This document shows positions 1 through 6,557 of a DNA stretch of 7,896 bases, one piece after another. Source of the stretch: Dehalococcoidia bacterium (GTDB lineage Bacteria > Chloroflexota > Dehalococcoidia > Dehalococcoidales > UBA3254); assembly GCA_030691835.1 (NCBI GenBank), contig JAUYDO010000098.1, positions 1 to 7,896 on the forward strand, read 5' to 3'. The translations under genes and the position numbers were made by a program. The notes under the pieces were generated by a model. The model saw only the letters and a program-made list of their open reading frames with translations. It had not been told where the DNA came from and did no database searches. Position 1 is the stretch's first letter. Every line of letters begins with the position of its first letter.

Positions 1-380
1 TTTCACTGTGGACGCCAATATAACTACCTACGACGTACTATTATCGCATATTAGCTCAAAACGTCGCCGGCAATTCCGAGGCGTCCAGTACGGTCTATGT
101 AACTCCGACTCTGGCAGTGCCAGTAGCACCCGGTCAGCTAACAGCTACCGATGAAACCCCGGAACAAGCCCCCCCCCCGGTAACGCAACCAGGTACACAA
201 CCGGTGACCCAACCGGAAACACAAGTAGTCTACAATTTTGAGATAGTAATCAAGCTAAAACAACCGCCGAAACCGACCCCCACACCCACGCAGGCACCCA
301 GACCCACTCCAACACCTAAACCTGTACCAACGCCAGCACCTAAACCCACGCCCACGCCCTCGCCGTCGCCGACAAAGTAA
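1..380 (+). CDS. C-terminal fragment of a fibronectin type III protein with a Pro/Thr-rich tail (5' end outside window, apparent frameshift)
   Basis: The open frame runs from codon 24 to the TAA at 378-380. Its first residues (TTYYYRILAQNVAGNSEAS, then TVYVTP) are the typical last strands of a fibronectin type III domain. A linker with TQPGTQPVTQPET repeats follows, then a short hydrophobic strand (VVYNFEIVIKL) and a tail of TPTP/KPTPTP repeats. Such tails are common in exported or surface proteins of Chloroflexota; I infer an extracellular protein. The preceding FN3 strand (FTVDANITTY) is read in the +2 frame from position 2, while the frame used downstream has a stop at 21-23, so a one-base shift lies at about 25-36. 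A GTG at 117 would give an 87-residue ORF, but it lies inside the domain-plus-linker unit and is not a credible start. The coding strand has a run of ten C at 169-178. The protein's overall role is unknown. Confidence 0.6.
169..178 (+). repeat. Homopolymer tract of ten C inside the coding region
   Basis: Ten consecutive C residues encode part of the APPPV stretch. The frame before the tract (FN3 end) and after it (Pro/Thr tail) is the same, so the tract length seen here keeps the gene in frame. Long C tracts can slip during replication or be miscounted in sequencing. Confidence 0.85.
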
Positions 381-392
381 CCCCTCAGCAGT

Positions 393-578
393 GTAGGGTG
401 GGTGGAGTCACGATACCGGTAGCATATTTGTATGAAAATTATTTCCCATTTTCATTGCATCTCCCACAGAGGTCAAGGAATAATGGAATCGTGACGTAAC
501 CCACCATAATAAATATTTTTTGGTGGGTTGCACGTAGTCCCGATGAAATCGTCCGCCTTAGGCGGACACCCACCCTAC
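393..578. mobile_element. 186-bp MITE-like palindromic element with 12-bp terminal inverted repeats
   Basis: The ends are an exact 12-bp inverted repeat, GTAGGGTGGGTG at 393-404 and CACCCACCCTAC at 567-578. Inside are further perfect inverted repeats: 407-414 with 488-495 (GTCACGAT/ATCGTGAC), which encloses 432-439 with 448-455 (ATGAAAAT/ATTTTCAT); 498-506 with 521-529 (AACCCACCA/TGGTGGGTT); and 551-557 with 561-567 (GTCCGCC/GGCGGAC). Together they fold into a multi-arm junction. No ORF of useful length fits, and GTAGGGTGGG-type ends are common on small dispersed bacterial repeats. I read it as a non-autonomous miniature element. I could not identify a clean target-site duplication, and a structured RNA remains possible. 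Confidence 0.6.
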
Positions 579-649
579 GGCAGCTAAACAATCTCCTAGC
601 GCATCCGTAATTCGTAAGTCCGAATTCAAGAAGGTCACCTCAACGGTAT

Positions 650-751
650 TGTCATTGCGACCCCGTACTTGATACGGGGGAAGCAATCCGTGAAATCCGG
701 GGGTACGGATTGCTTCGTCGTCCCGATGCGTCGGGACTCCTCGCAATGACA
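650..751. mobile_element. 102-bp cloverleaf palindromic repeat with GTCATTGCGA ends
   Basis: An 11-bp perfect inverted repeat (TGTCATTGCGA at 650-660, TCGCAATGACA at 741-751) encloses three perfect hairpins: 661-667/673-679 (CCCCGTA/TACGGGG), 681-691/705-715 (AAGCAATCCGT/ACGGATTGCTT) and 720-726/731-737 (GTCCCGA/TCGGGAC). The GTCATTGCGA...GAAGCAATCC words match a dispersed repeat type that I know from many bacterial genomes, including Dehalococcoidia. The outer stem can extend to 647-754 across one mismatch. The element sits between the upstream gene and the operon promoter. A 64-codon minus-strand frame through it is a product of the repeat, not a gene. Confidence 0.75.
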
Positions 752-777
752 TTAGTAAACGACCCCCTCAATAATAC

Positions 778-806
778 TTGACAAATCAGATACGATTATT
801 TAAAAT
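778..806 (+). promoter_or_regulatory. Sigma70-type promoter for the molybdoenzyme operon
   Basis: A perfect -35 box TTGACA (778-783) and a -10 box TAAAAT (801-806) are separated by exactly 17 bp. Transcription would start near 813. A second possible -10, TATAAT, lies at 818-823 but has no good -35 at the right distance. The promoter sits in an AT-rich stretch and reads toward the gene starting at 894. Confidence 0.65.
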
Positions 807-820
807 GTAATTAAAGTTAT

Positions 821-857
821 AATGTGACTTTAGTCACAATGTGACTTTAGTTACATT
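821..857. promoter_or_regulatory. Two tandem CRP/FNR-family operator palindromes
   Basis: A 17-bp unit is repeated back to back at 821-837 and 838-854 with one mismatch. The first unit contains TGTGACTTTAGTCACA (823-838), an exact TGTGA-N6-TCACA palindrome as bound by CRP and by related regulators such as HcpR. The second (840-855) is TGTGACTTTAGTTACA, one base off. The centres are 17 bp apart. Both sites lie just downstream of the predicted start of transcription (about +10 to +43), a position that suits repression. The regulator is not in the window. Confidence 0.6.
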
Positions 858-893
858 CCAGCCCCGCCACAGGAGAAAAGGAGGAGACGAGCT

Positions 894-1670
894 ATGAGAT
901 GGGGGATGGTCATAAACCTAGCCAAATGCACCCGGTGTCACGGGTGCGTAGCCGCCTGCAGGATTGAGCACTTCCTCCCCCTGCACCTCACCTGGCCCAG
1001 ACTGATAGCCTGGGAAACGGACGCAGGGAAGAAATTGGAGGTATCGACCTACCCGGTACGCTGTAACCACTGCAAGGACGCCCCCTGCGTGAAAGTGTGC
1101 CCCACCGGAGCTACACAGCAGAGGGAAGACGGCCTTGTCTGGATTGACCAGAACAAGTGCGCCGGGTGCAGGTACTGCGTTGTAGCCTGCCCGTACCAGA
1201 ACCGCACATTCCTGTCAAAGGACAAGGACCCGGGCTACTTCCCCGGCTACTCGCTCACCGGCTTCGAAAAGAAGGGCAAGAAGTTGTATCCCCATCAGGC
1301 AGGTACCACCGAGAAGTGCAACTTCTGCATGGAAAGAATAGACGCCGGGCTGGCGAATGGACTGAAACCGGGGATTGACCGTGAAGCGACTCCCGCCTGC
1401 GTAAATACCTGCCAGGCTGGAGCGCTGACCTTCGGTGACCTGGATGACCCGGAAAGCGAAGTCTCCAAACTCATCAGGGAGAAGGACGGTTTCCAGCTCC
1501 ATCCCGAATATGGCACCGACCCGTCCATTTACTATATCGATGGAAAGCTGTGCGGCTGTGTTTCGAACAAAGCTCCGCTGGAGGCAACTACTGGCAGTCA
1601 TATCCAGCACCTGAGCACCATCGAAGACCGGGCTAAAGAGATATTCGGAGCAGGAGTAGGAGGTAAATAA
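894..1670 (+). CDS. Four-[4Fe-4S] ferredoxin subunit of a molybdopterin oxidoreductase (DmsB/PsrB/NrfC family)
   Basis: This 258-residue protein is the electron-transfer subunit of a complex iron-sulfur molybdoenzyme. It carries electrons between the catalytic subunit (2655-4865) and the NrfD-like membrane subunit encoded next. Sixteen cysteines form four clusters: C12/15/18/22 (CxxCxxCxxxC), C57/60/65/69 (CxxCxxxxCxxxCP), C89/92/95/99 and C142/145/169/173. This is the classic pattern of DmsB, PsrB and NrfC. No signal peptide is present, which is normal for this subunit. The C-terminal region adds a CGC pair (C220, C222) outside the cluster set. The ATG at 894 is preceded by AGGAGG (879-884) at good spacing and lies downstream of the promoter and tandem operators. 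The stop overlaps the next ATG by one base (TAATG), so translation is probably coupled. Family assignment is firm; the complex's substrate is unknown. Confidence 0.93.
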   Translation: MRWGMVINLAKCTRCHGCVAACRIEHFLPLHLTWPRLIAWETDAGKKLEVSTYPVRCNHCKDAPCVKVCPTGATQQREDGLVWIDQNKCAGCRYCVVACPYQNRTFLSKDKDPGYFPGYSLTGFEKKGKKLYPHQAGTTEKCNFCMERIDAGLANGLKPGIDREATPACVNTCQAGALTFGDLDDPESEVSKLIREKDGFQLHPEYGTDPSIYYIDGKLCGCVSNKAPLEATTGSHIQHLSTIEDRAKEIFGAGVGGK

Positions 1671-2617
1671 TGCAGCCGACACGGCAATGGATGGTCACCC
1701 ACAAGTGGATGGTCGAGCCCATGCAACAGACCGAGTGGATAGAGCGCCGGGGCGTGATGGTCTGGCTTGCCGAGGTATTTACCAGCCTCGGTGCTGGTTT
1801 GTATCTGGTGTCACTGTTTTTGAATAGCTGGTGGGGCGCACTAATAGGCTGGCTTATTATTTGTCTTCTGAAACTTCCCCTGCATATTATTTACCTTGGA
1901 AAACCTCTCAGATTCTGGCGATTAATGCCCCCGTTTACTAATGCATGGCGAACATCCTGGTACCCGAGAGGAGTTTTCTTTACAGTTCTGTTCACCAGTT
2001 TCGCTTTTGTGCAACTTGTTACCACCTATCTGATTAACAACGAGCTTGTGCTAGGCTCGGCGTTAAGCTCAGTGGTTGCCGCAGACGTAGTATTCAAGAT
2101 TTTAGCCGGGATAACCGCTGTTCTTACGGCAATGTACGGCGGCTTTATGATGAGCTACTGCAAAAGTGTCCCGTTCTGGAACACCGGCCTGGTGCCGATA
2201 GTATTCATAATCACCGGCATCGCCGACGGTCTTGCTCTCATAATGGCTGTCGGAATGGGAACCGGCGGTATTGATATTACAGCAGTCGAGTCAGCCAGCC
2301 GTTTTCTTCTGGTTATCAACGCGATACTTATAGCTTCGCTATTGCTGGGTGCCTCGTATCAATCATCTACAGCTCAACTATCAGTGAAAGAGCTTGTTGT
2401 CGGGCGTGTTGCTGTTGCCTTCTGGCTGGGCATAGTCACACTGGGCATTATTATACCCCTGCTAGTATCTATCGTGAGCCTGTTTGCTGAAGAAGCTTCT
2501 ACCAACTTGCTTATATTTGCAATCGCCAGTCACACCCTGGGCGCCTTCGCCCTCAAATATAGCATATTGAAAGTCGGAATACACAGACCGATAGTCCCCA
2601 AAGTATCCGCTTACTAA
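1670..2617 (+). CDS. nrfD: NrfD/PsrC-like integral membrane subunit
   Basis: This 315-residue protein is mostly hydrophobic, with about eight predicted membrane helices starting near residues 29, 55, 99, 130, 168, 210, 240 and 280. It matches the NrfD/PsrC fold, the membrane anchor that exchanges electrons with quinone in polysulfide reductase and related complexes. The segment LGKPLRFWR (about residues 76-84) is the characteristic loop after helix 2, and the last helix ends in KYSILKVGIHRPI, also family-like. A polar N-terminal tail of about 28 residues precedes helix 1. The ATG at 1670 overlaps the previous stop and has AGGAGGT at 1658-1664, which supports this start over Met14 or Met18. 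It is cotranscribed between the ferredoxin and catalytic genes. Whether it reduces or oxidises quinol cannot be told from the sequence. Confidence 0.88.
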   Translation: MQPTRQWMVTHKWMVEPMQQTEWIERRGVMVWLAEVFTSLGAGLYLVSLFLNSWWGALIGWLIICLLKLPLHIIYLGKPLRFWRLMPPFTNAWRTSWYPRGVFFTVLFTSFAFVQLVTTYLINNELVLGSALSSVVAADVVFKILAGITAVLTAMYGGFMMSYCKSVPFWNTGLVPIVFIITGIADGLALIMAVGMGTGGIDITAVESASRFLLVINAILIASLLLGASYQSSTAQLSVKELVVGRVAVAFWLGIVTLGIIIPLLVSIVSLFAEEASTNLLIFAIASHTLGAFALKYSILKVGIHRPIVPKVSAY

Positions 2618-2654
2618 ACTGACTGGAACGAATGGATTCAAAAGGAGATTCAGG

Positions 2655-4865
2655 ATGGGCGAGAGAAAAGTTATAAAGAGCACCTGCAAAAGCTGTCACG
2701 GCGGATGTGGTGTGAAAGTCACCGTAGAAGATGGGACTATTGTCAACATCGAGGGCAACCCGGATTCCCTGACCAGGGGCACCATGTGCGCCAAGGGGCT
2801 GTCCAGTATCCAGCATATCGACAATCCTTACCGCCTCAAGTACCCCCTGAAGAGGGTGGGGGAAAGAGGCGAGGGTAAATGGAAAAAGATATCCTGGGAC
2901 GAAGCGCTGGACACCATTGAAAAGAAGATGAAGGAAGCCATGGAAAAATATGGTCCATGGTCTATCGCCGTGTCACAGGGTACGGGTCGGGGCTATAACA
3001 GGTACACTCACCGGTTTGCGCGCTCCATCGGAACCGCTAATGTTATCACCCCGGGCTACGTCTGCCACAGCCCCAGGCTGGGTTTATATGGCCTCGTAAC
3101 TGGCTATGGCAGATTGTACTGCGACTATCATGGCTGGGGCGGTGAGTTCCCCAAGACTCATATAATGTGGGCGAAACAGCTTGAGATAAGCAGTGCCGAT
3201 TCTGAAATGTGTTACTGGTACATAAACTCCCTGGATTATGCCAAGAACCTGATAATAATTGACCCCAGAGCTACCGCCTATACTTCAAGAGCAACCCTCT
3301 GGCTACAGCCCAGACCTGGCAGTGACTGTGCCCTGGCGCTCGGCATGATGAACGTCATCATCAATGAAGGGATATATGACAAGGAATTTGTAGAGAAATG
3401 GACTTACGGCTTCGACGAGTTGAAGGAAAGGGTGAAGCCCTACACTCCGGAGAAGGTCGCCGAGATTACCTGGGTACCCAAAGAGAAGATTATCGAGGCG
3501 GCGCGGCTCTGGGCAATAGATACCCCTGGTTGTATCCAGGTAGGCAGTTCACTGGAAAGACAGGCGAACTGCGGTCACACCCTGAGAGCCATAATCTGCC
3601 TCATGGGACTCGCCGGCAACATCGAAAGACCGGGCTCGATGATTAGCTGGGTACTGCCCAAAACCGGACTGGTTGAGGACTTCTACCTGGAAATCCCGCT
3701 AACCGATGAGATGAAGAAGCACATCATCGGCGGCGAAAAGTTTAAGCTGGGCGCCGCGCGCACCTGCAATCCCGACATGATTATCAAGACAATCGCCCAG
3801 AGCGGCGAGTCTCCCATCAAGGTCTGGTTCAGCGTCGGCGGTCAGCAGATTGTCCACATGGCAAACACCAAGGAGGTGTTTGCCGCAATGAAGAAGGTGG
3901 ACTTCATCGCCCACTGCGACCAGTTCATGGGTCCCATGGCTGAGATGTCCGATATAGTTTTACCAGCCGCTCACTGGCTCGAGATAGATGACATCTACGA
4001 TATGCACCCGCGCTTTATGATTGAGGCGCACAACAAGGCGGTGGAACCGATTGGTGAAGCCAAGTCCGATGTCTGGATATTCAATGAGTTGGGCAAGAGG
4101 GTCGCCCCCAAGTACTGGTTCAAGGACGTCGAGGCTTGTCTCGACTACCAGTTGAGGAAGGGCGGTATCACCTGGAAAGAGTTCAGCCAGAGGCTGGTCA
4201 GCGGCTGCTGGGGCAAGGACCAGGTATACTACAAGTACAAGACGGACTACTGGAGGAAGGGAGGCGGCTTCCCGTCGCCTACAGGAAAGTTTGAGTTCGC
4301 TTCCAAAGCCCTGGAGGCGCTGGGCTATGACCCACTGCCTCAGTTCAGAGAGCCGGGTGAAAGCCCGTACTCTACGCCGGACCTGCACAAAGAGTACCCG
4401 CTGGTACTCACCTCGGGCTACCGCGCGCCGTTCTACTTCCTGTCCCAGTACCGGAATATCCCGTGGCTGAGAAGCTTCATGGAGTACCCGATTCTGCAGA
4501 TTAACCCGGAGACGGCAAAGAAGCTGGGCATCGAGGATGGCGACTGGGTCTGGGTAGAATCGCCCAGGGGCAGGATACGCCAGAAGGTGAGATGCTTCCC
4601 CGGAATTGACCGGCGCGTGGTCATGGCAACCGCCAACTGCTTCTATCCGGAAGAGCCGCCGCAGAGCTTCCACGGGCTGTTCATCTCCAATCCCAACGTG
4701 CTGACCGATAACGGTCACCAGGACCCGATGTACGGCTCGCCGGACCTGACATGCTTGCTGTGCAAGGTCTACAAGTGCAGTAAGGAAGACCTCAAAGAGA
4801 ACGTCTTTAAGACTCAGGAATACGGCACGCCGTTCACCAAAGTCCTCCCAATCCCGAATGAGTGA
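2655..4865 (+). CDS. Molybdopterin oxidoreductase catalytic subunit (DMSO reductase superfamily), cysteine-ligand type, no Tat signal
   Basis: This 736-residue enzyme has the full molybdopterin oxidoreductase layout. An N-terminal [4Fe-4S] motif is C11-x2-C14-x3-C18-x26-C45. The segment YVCHSP places C137 where formate dehydrogenase and PsrA-type enzymes carry their Cys or Sec metal ligand, so the Mo or W is probably Cys-ligated. IIIDPR (D203) and PGSD (221-224) belong to the cofactor-binding core. The C-terminal molybdopterin dinucleotide-binding domain spans about residues 580-700. A cysteine-rich end (C700, C703, C708) follows. The length is normal for the family. The protein begins directly with the cluster motif, and only 37 bases separate it from the previous stop, so no twin-arginine signal can be encoded. 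I infer a cytoplasm-facing enzyme. AAGGAG at 2642-2647 sets the ATG. Relatives reduce or oxidise sulfur compounds, formate, arsenic or selenium oxyanions; the substrate here is unresolved. Confidence 0.92.
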   Translation: MGERKVIKSTCKSCHGGCGVKVTVEDGTIVNIEGNPDSLTRGTMCAKGLSSIQHIDNPYRLKYPLKRVGERGEGKWKKISWDEALDTIEKKMKEAMEKYGPWSIAVSQGTGRGYNRYTHRFARSIGTANVITPGYVCHSPRLGLYGLVTGYGRLYCDYHGWGGEFPKTHIMWAKQLEISSADSEMCYWYINSLDYAKNLIIIDPRATAYTSRATLWLQPRPGSDCALALGMMNVIINEGIYDKEFVEKWTYGFDELKERVKPYTPEKVAEITWVPKEKIIEAARLWAIDTPGCIQVGSSLERQANCGHTLRAIICLMGLAGNIERPGSMISWVLPKTGLVEDFYLEIPLTDEMKKHIIGGEKFKLGAARTCNPDMIIKTIAQSGESPIKVWFSVGGQQIVHMANTKEVFAAMKKVDFIAHCDQFMGPMAEMSDIVLPAAHWLEIDDIYDMHPRFMIEAHNKAVEPIGEAKSDVWIFNELGKRVAPKYWFKDVEACLDYQLRKGGITWKEFSQRLVSGCWGKDQVYYKYKTDYWRKGGGFPSPTGKFEFASKALEALGYDPLPQFREPGESPYSTPDLHKEYPLVLTSGYRAPFYFLSQYRNIPWLRSFMEYPILQINPETAKKLGIEDGDWVWVESPRGRIRQKVRCFPGIDRRVVMATANCFYPEEPPQSFHGLFISNPNVLTDNGHQDPMYGSPDLTCLLCKVYKCSKEDLKENVFKTQEYGTPFTKVLPIPNE

Positions 4866-4882
4866 GCCGAGGGGTGAGCTAA

Positions 4883-6261
4883 GTGGCAGATAAGTTTGAT
4901 GTAATAGTGGTAGGGGCTGTCTTGCCGGCATAACGGCGAGCTACATACTGGCGAAAGCCGGCGCTAACGTCGTGGTGCTGGAGCGCGGGGAAAACCCCGG
5001 CTCAAAGAATGTCTTTGGCGGCATCCTCTATTCCACCGTCCTGAATCGGCTGATTCCCAACTTCTGGGAAAAGGCACCCATCGAGCGCCACGTCAAGGGC
5101 ATTCAGATATTCCTCATCTCCGACAAGAATGCCGTATCCATCGGGGTGGAGAGCGAGGAGCACAATAAACCGCCTTACAATAACAGCTTCATTATTACCC
5201 GCAACAAGTTTGATAAGTGGTATGCCAATCAAGCAGAAGAGGCTGGCGCCTTCATTATTCCAAACACCGTGGTGGATGACCTGATATGGGAGAACGGCAA
5301 GGTGGTCGGAGTTAAGGCTCGCGGCGGTGACGGCGAACTATACGCCGATGCCGTCATTGTCGCTGAGGGCGTCAACTCCCTGCTGACCGGGAAAGCCGGG
5401 CTCAGGCGCGATTACGAGCCGCGCCAGGTAGCCCTGGGAATGAAAGAGGTCATCGAACTGCCCAAAGAGGTCATCGAGGAACGGTTCCATCTGAACGGCA
5501 GAGAAGGCGTTGAGTACAAGTACATCGCCGGGGACGCCACCAAGGGCATATGGGGAGGCGGCAACATCTATACCAACCTCGAGAGTCTCTCCGTGGTCAC
5601 CTGGGTAGGGCTGAAGCCGCTCATGGAGCAAAATATTAAGGCGACCGAGTTGCTGGAGCATTTCAAGAACCACCCCTTCGTCAGGAACTACATCAAGGGC
5701 GGTAAGACCATAGAGTACCAGGCGCACCTGGCTCCGGATGGCGGCTATGACTCTACGCCGAAGTACTTCACCAATGGACTACTGGTGGTCGGTGACGCCG
5801 CACGCTTCCTCAACGCCTCCGTCCACTACGAAGGTACGAACTTCGCCATGGCTTCCGGAGAGGCGGCGGCGAAAACTATCATGGAAGCCAAGAAGAAGAA
5901 CGACTTCACGGCTAACACGCTATCCTACTATCAGAAGCTCTTGAGCGGGAGCTTCGTGATGAAGGACCTCAAGCGCTATCGCAAGATGAACCGCTTCGCC
6001 GAGGCGAACCCTGAGTTCTTCGGTCCCTACTTTGACGTCATAACACAGATGGCGGTCGACTTCTTTACTGTCAACGAGCTACCCAAGAGGACTGCGGAGT
6101 TCCAGATGCTGAAGAGATTCCGCTCCGGTTTGAAGCAGTTCTATTCCAGCGAGCTTGGTGCGAAGTACAACCACAACTGGTTTACGCGCACATTCGCCAG
6201 AATTTGCCCGCTAATGAGGTTCATGTGGCAATCTTTGAAGGGAGCGTTAGCCTTCATATGA
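4883..6261 (+). CDS. fixC: FixC-like electron-transfer flavoprotein:quinone oxidoreductase, interrupted by a one-base frameshift
   Basis: FixC/ETF-QO proteins use FAD to move electrons from electron-transfer flavoprotein to membrane quinone. Translation from GTG 4883 gives MADKFDVIVVGA, then meets a stop at 4931-4933. One base forward, the frame from 4921 continues as LAGITASYILAKAGANVVVLE. Restoring one G at about 4919 gives the expected FAD motif GAGLAG (residues 11-16), the ribose-binding E34, and a 459-residue protein of normal FixC length. Later landmarks are NVFGGILYS (FixC-type GGxLY), the FAD-binding GDAA (304-307) and the GTNFAMASGEAAA helix. Without the repair the longest frame starts only at GTG 4972, inside the Rossmann fold, and lacks the FAD motif. 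The gene lies 17 bases after the catalytic gene and overlaps fixX by ATGA. It is either a sequence error or a recent inactivating mutation. No fixA/fixB (etfBA) is in the window. Confidence 0.85.
4913..4924 (+). other. Frameshift site in fixC (one G missing in the FAD-binding motif)
   Basis: The sequence reads GGG GCT GTC TTG where GGG GCT GGT CTT would give the canonical Gly-Ala-Gly-Leu-Ala-Gly. Amino-acid similarity to the FAD fold is unbroken on both sides in two different frames. No slippery heptamer is present, so programmed frameshifting is unlikely. Confidence 0.85.
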
Positions 6262-6524
6262 AGATAGACGATAAGCTGGCTCTAAATCTATTTCACGTTG
6301 ACTCCGAAGCGCACATCAAGGTAGACAAAGAGAAATGCCGTAAGTGCCCTCACAAGGTGTGCACCCGCGTCTGCCCGGTGGAGAACTACACATTGGAGGG
6401 CGACGAGCTGGTCTTTGCCTGGGAAGGATGCCTTGAGTGCGGGACGTGTAACATCGCTTGCGACCAGGGAGCGATAACCTGGGACTACCCCAGAGGTGGA
6501 CATGGCATCTGTTTCAGATTCTAG
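6258..6524 (+). CDS. fixX: FixX-like ferredoxin with two [4Fe-4S] motifs
   Basis: This 88-residue protein is the small ferredoxin partner of FixC and hands electrons between the flavoprotein and quinone sites. The ATG at 6258 overlaps the fixC stop (ATGA), which supports this start over an in-frame upstream one at 6204 that would lie inside fixC. The N-terminus (KLALNLFHVDSEAHIKVD) and the C-terminus (WDYPRGGHGICFRF) are recognisable FixX features. Eight cysteines form two motifs: C27/C30/C35/C39-P and C58/C61/C64/C68 (GCLECGTCNIAC). The E. coli FixX that I recall keeps only enough cysteines for one cluster, so this is a dicluster form. Tight coupling with fixC suggests a working pair, which makes the fixC frameshift more likely an error or very recent. 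Confidence 0.9.
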   Translation: MKIDDKLALNLFHVDSEAHIKVDKEKCRKCPHKVCTRVCPVENYTLEGDELVFAWEGCLECGTCNIACDQGAITWDYPRGGHGICFRF

Positions 6525-6557
6525 GCGGGAAGGTTGTCTTCCCGGTTGGGGGATACA

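Noticed and set aside
558..752. Minus-strand ORF of 64 codons
   Set aside because: It runs through the two palindromic repeats; its composition follows the hairpins and no ribosome site or family signal is seen.
821..854. CRISPR-like direct repeat
   Set aside because: Only two adjacent 17-bp units with no spacers; each is a regulator-type palindrome.
1215..1682. Minus-strand ORF of 155 codons opposite the ferredoxin gene
   Set aside because: The plus strand carries 16 family cysteines in the right spacing, so the antisense frame is a shadow.
4913..4924. Programmed ribosomal frameshift in fixC
   Set aside because: No slippery heptamer or stimulatory pseudoknot is seen, and a -1 shift would give Cys in place of the required Gly.
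3960..4931. Minus-strand ORF of 323 codons opposite the molybdoenzyme gene
   Set aside because: It is antisense to a strongly supported catalytic domain and has no recognisable family content; a shadow of the coding strand's codon bias.
4972..6261. GTG at 4972 as the true FixC start
   Set aside because: It lies inside the Rossmann fold, after the FAD motif that is readable from 4883 once one base is restored.
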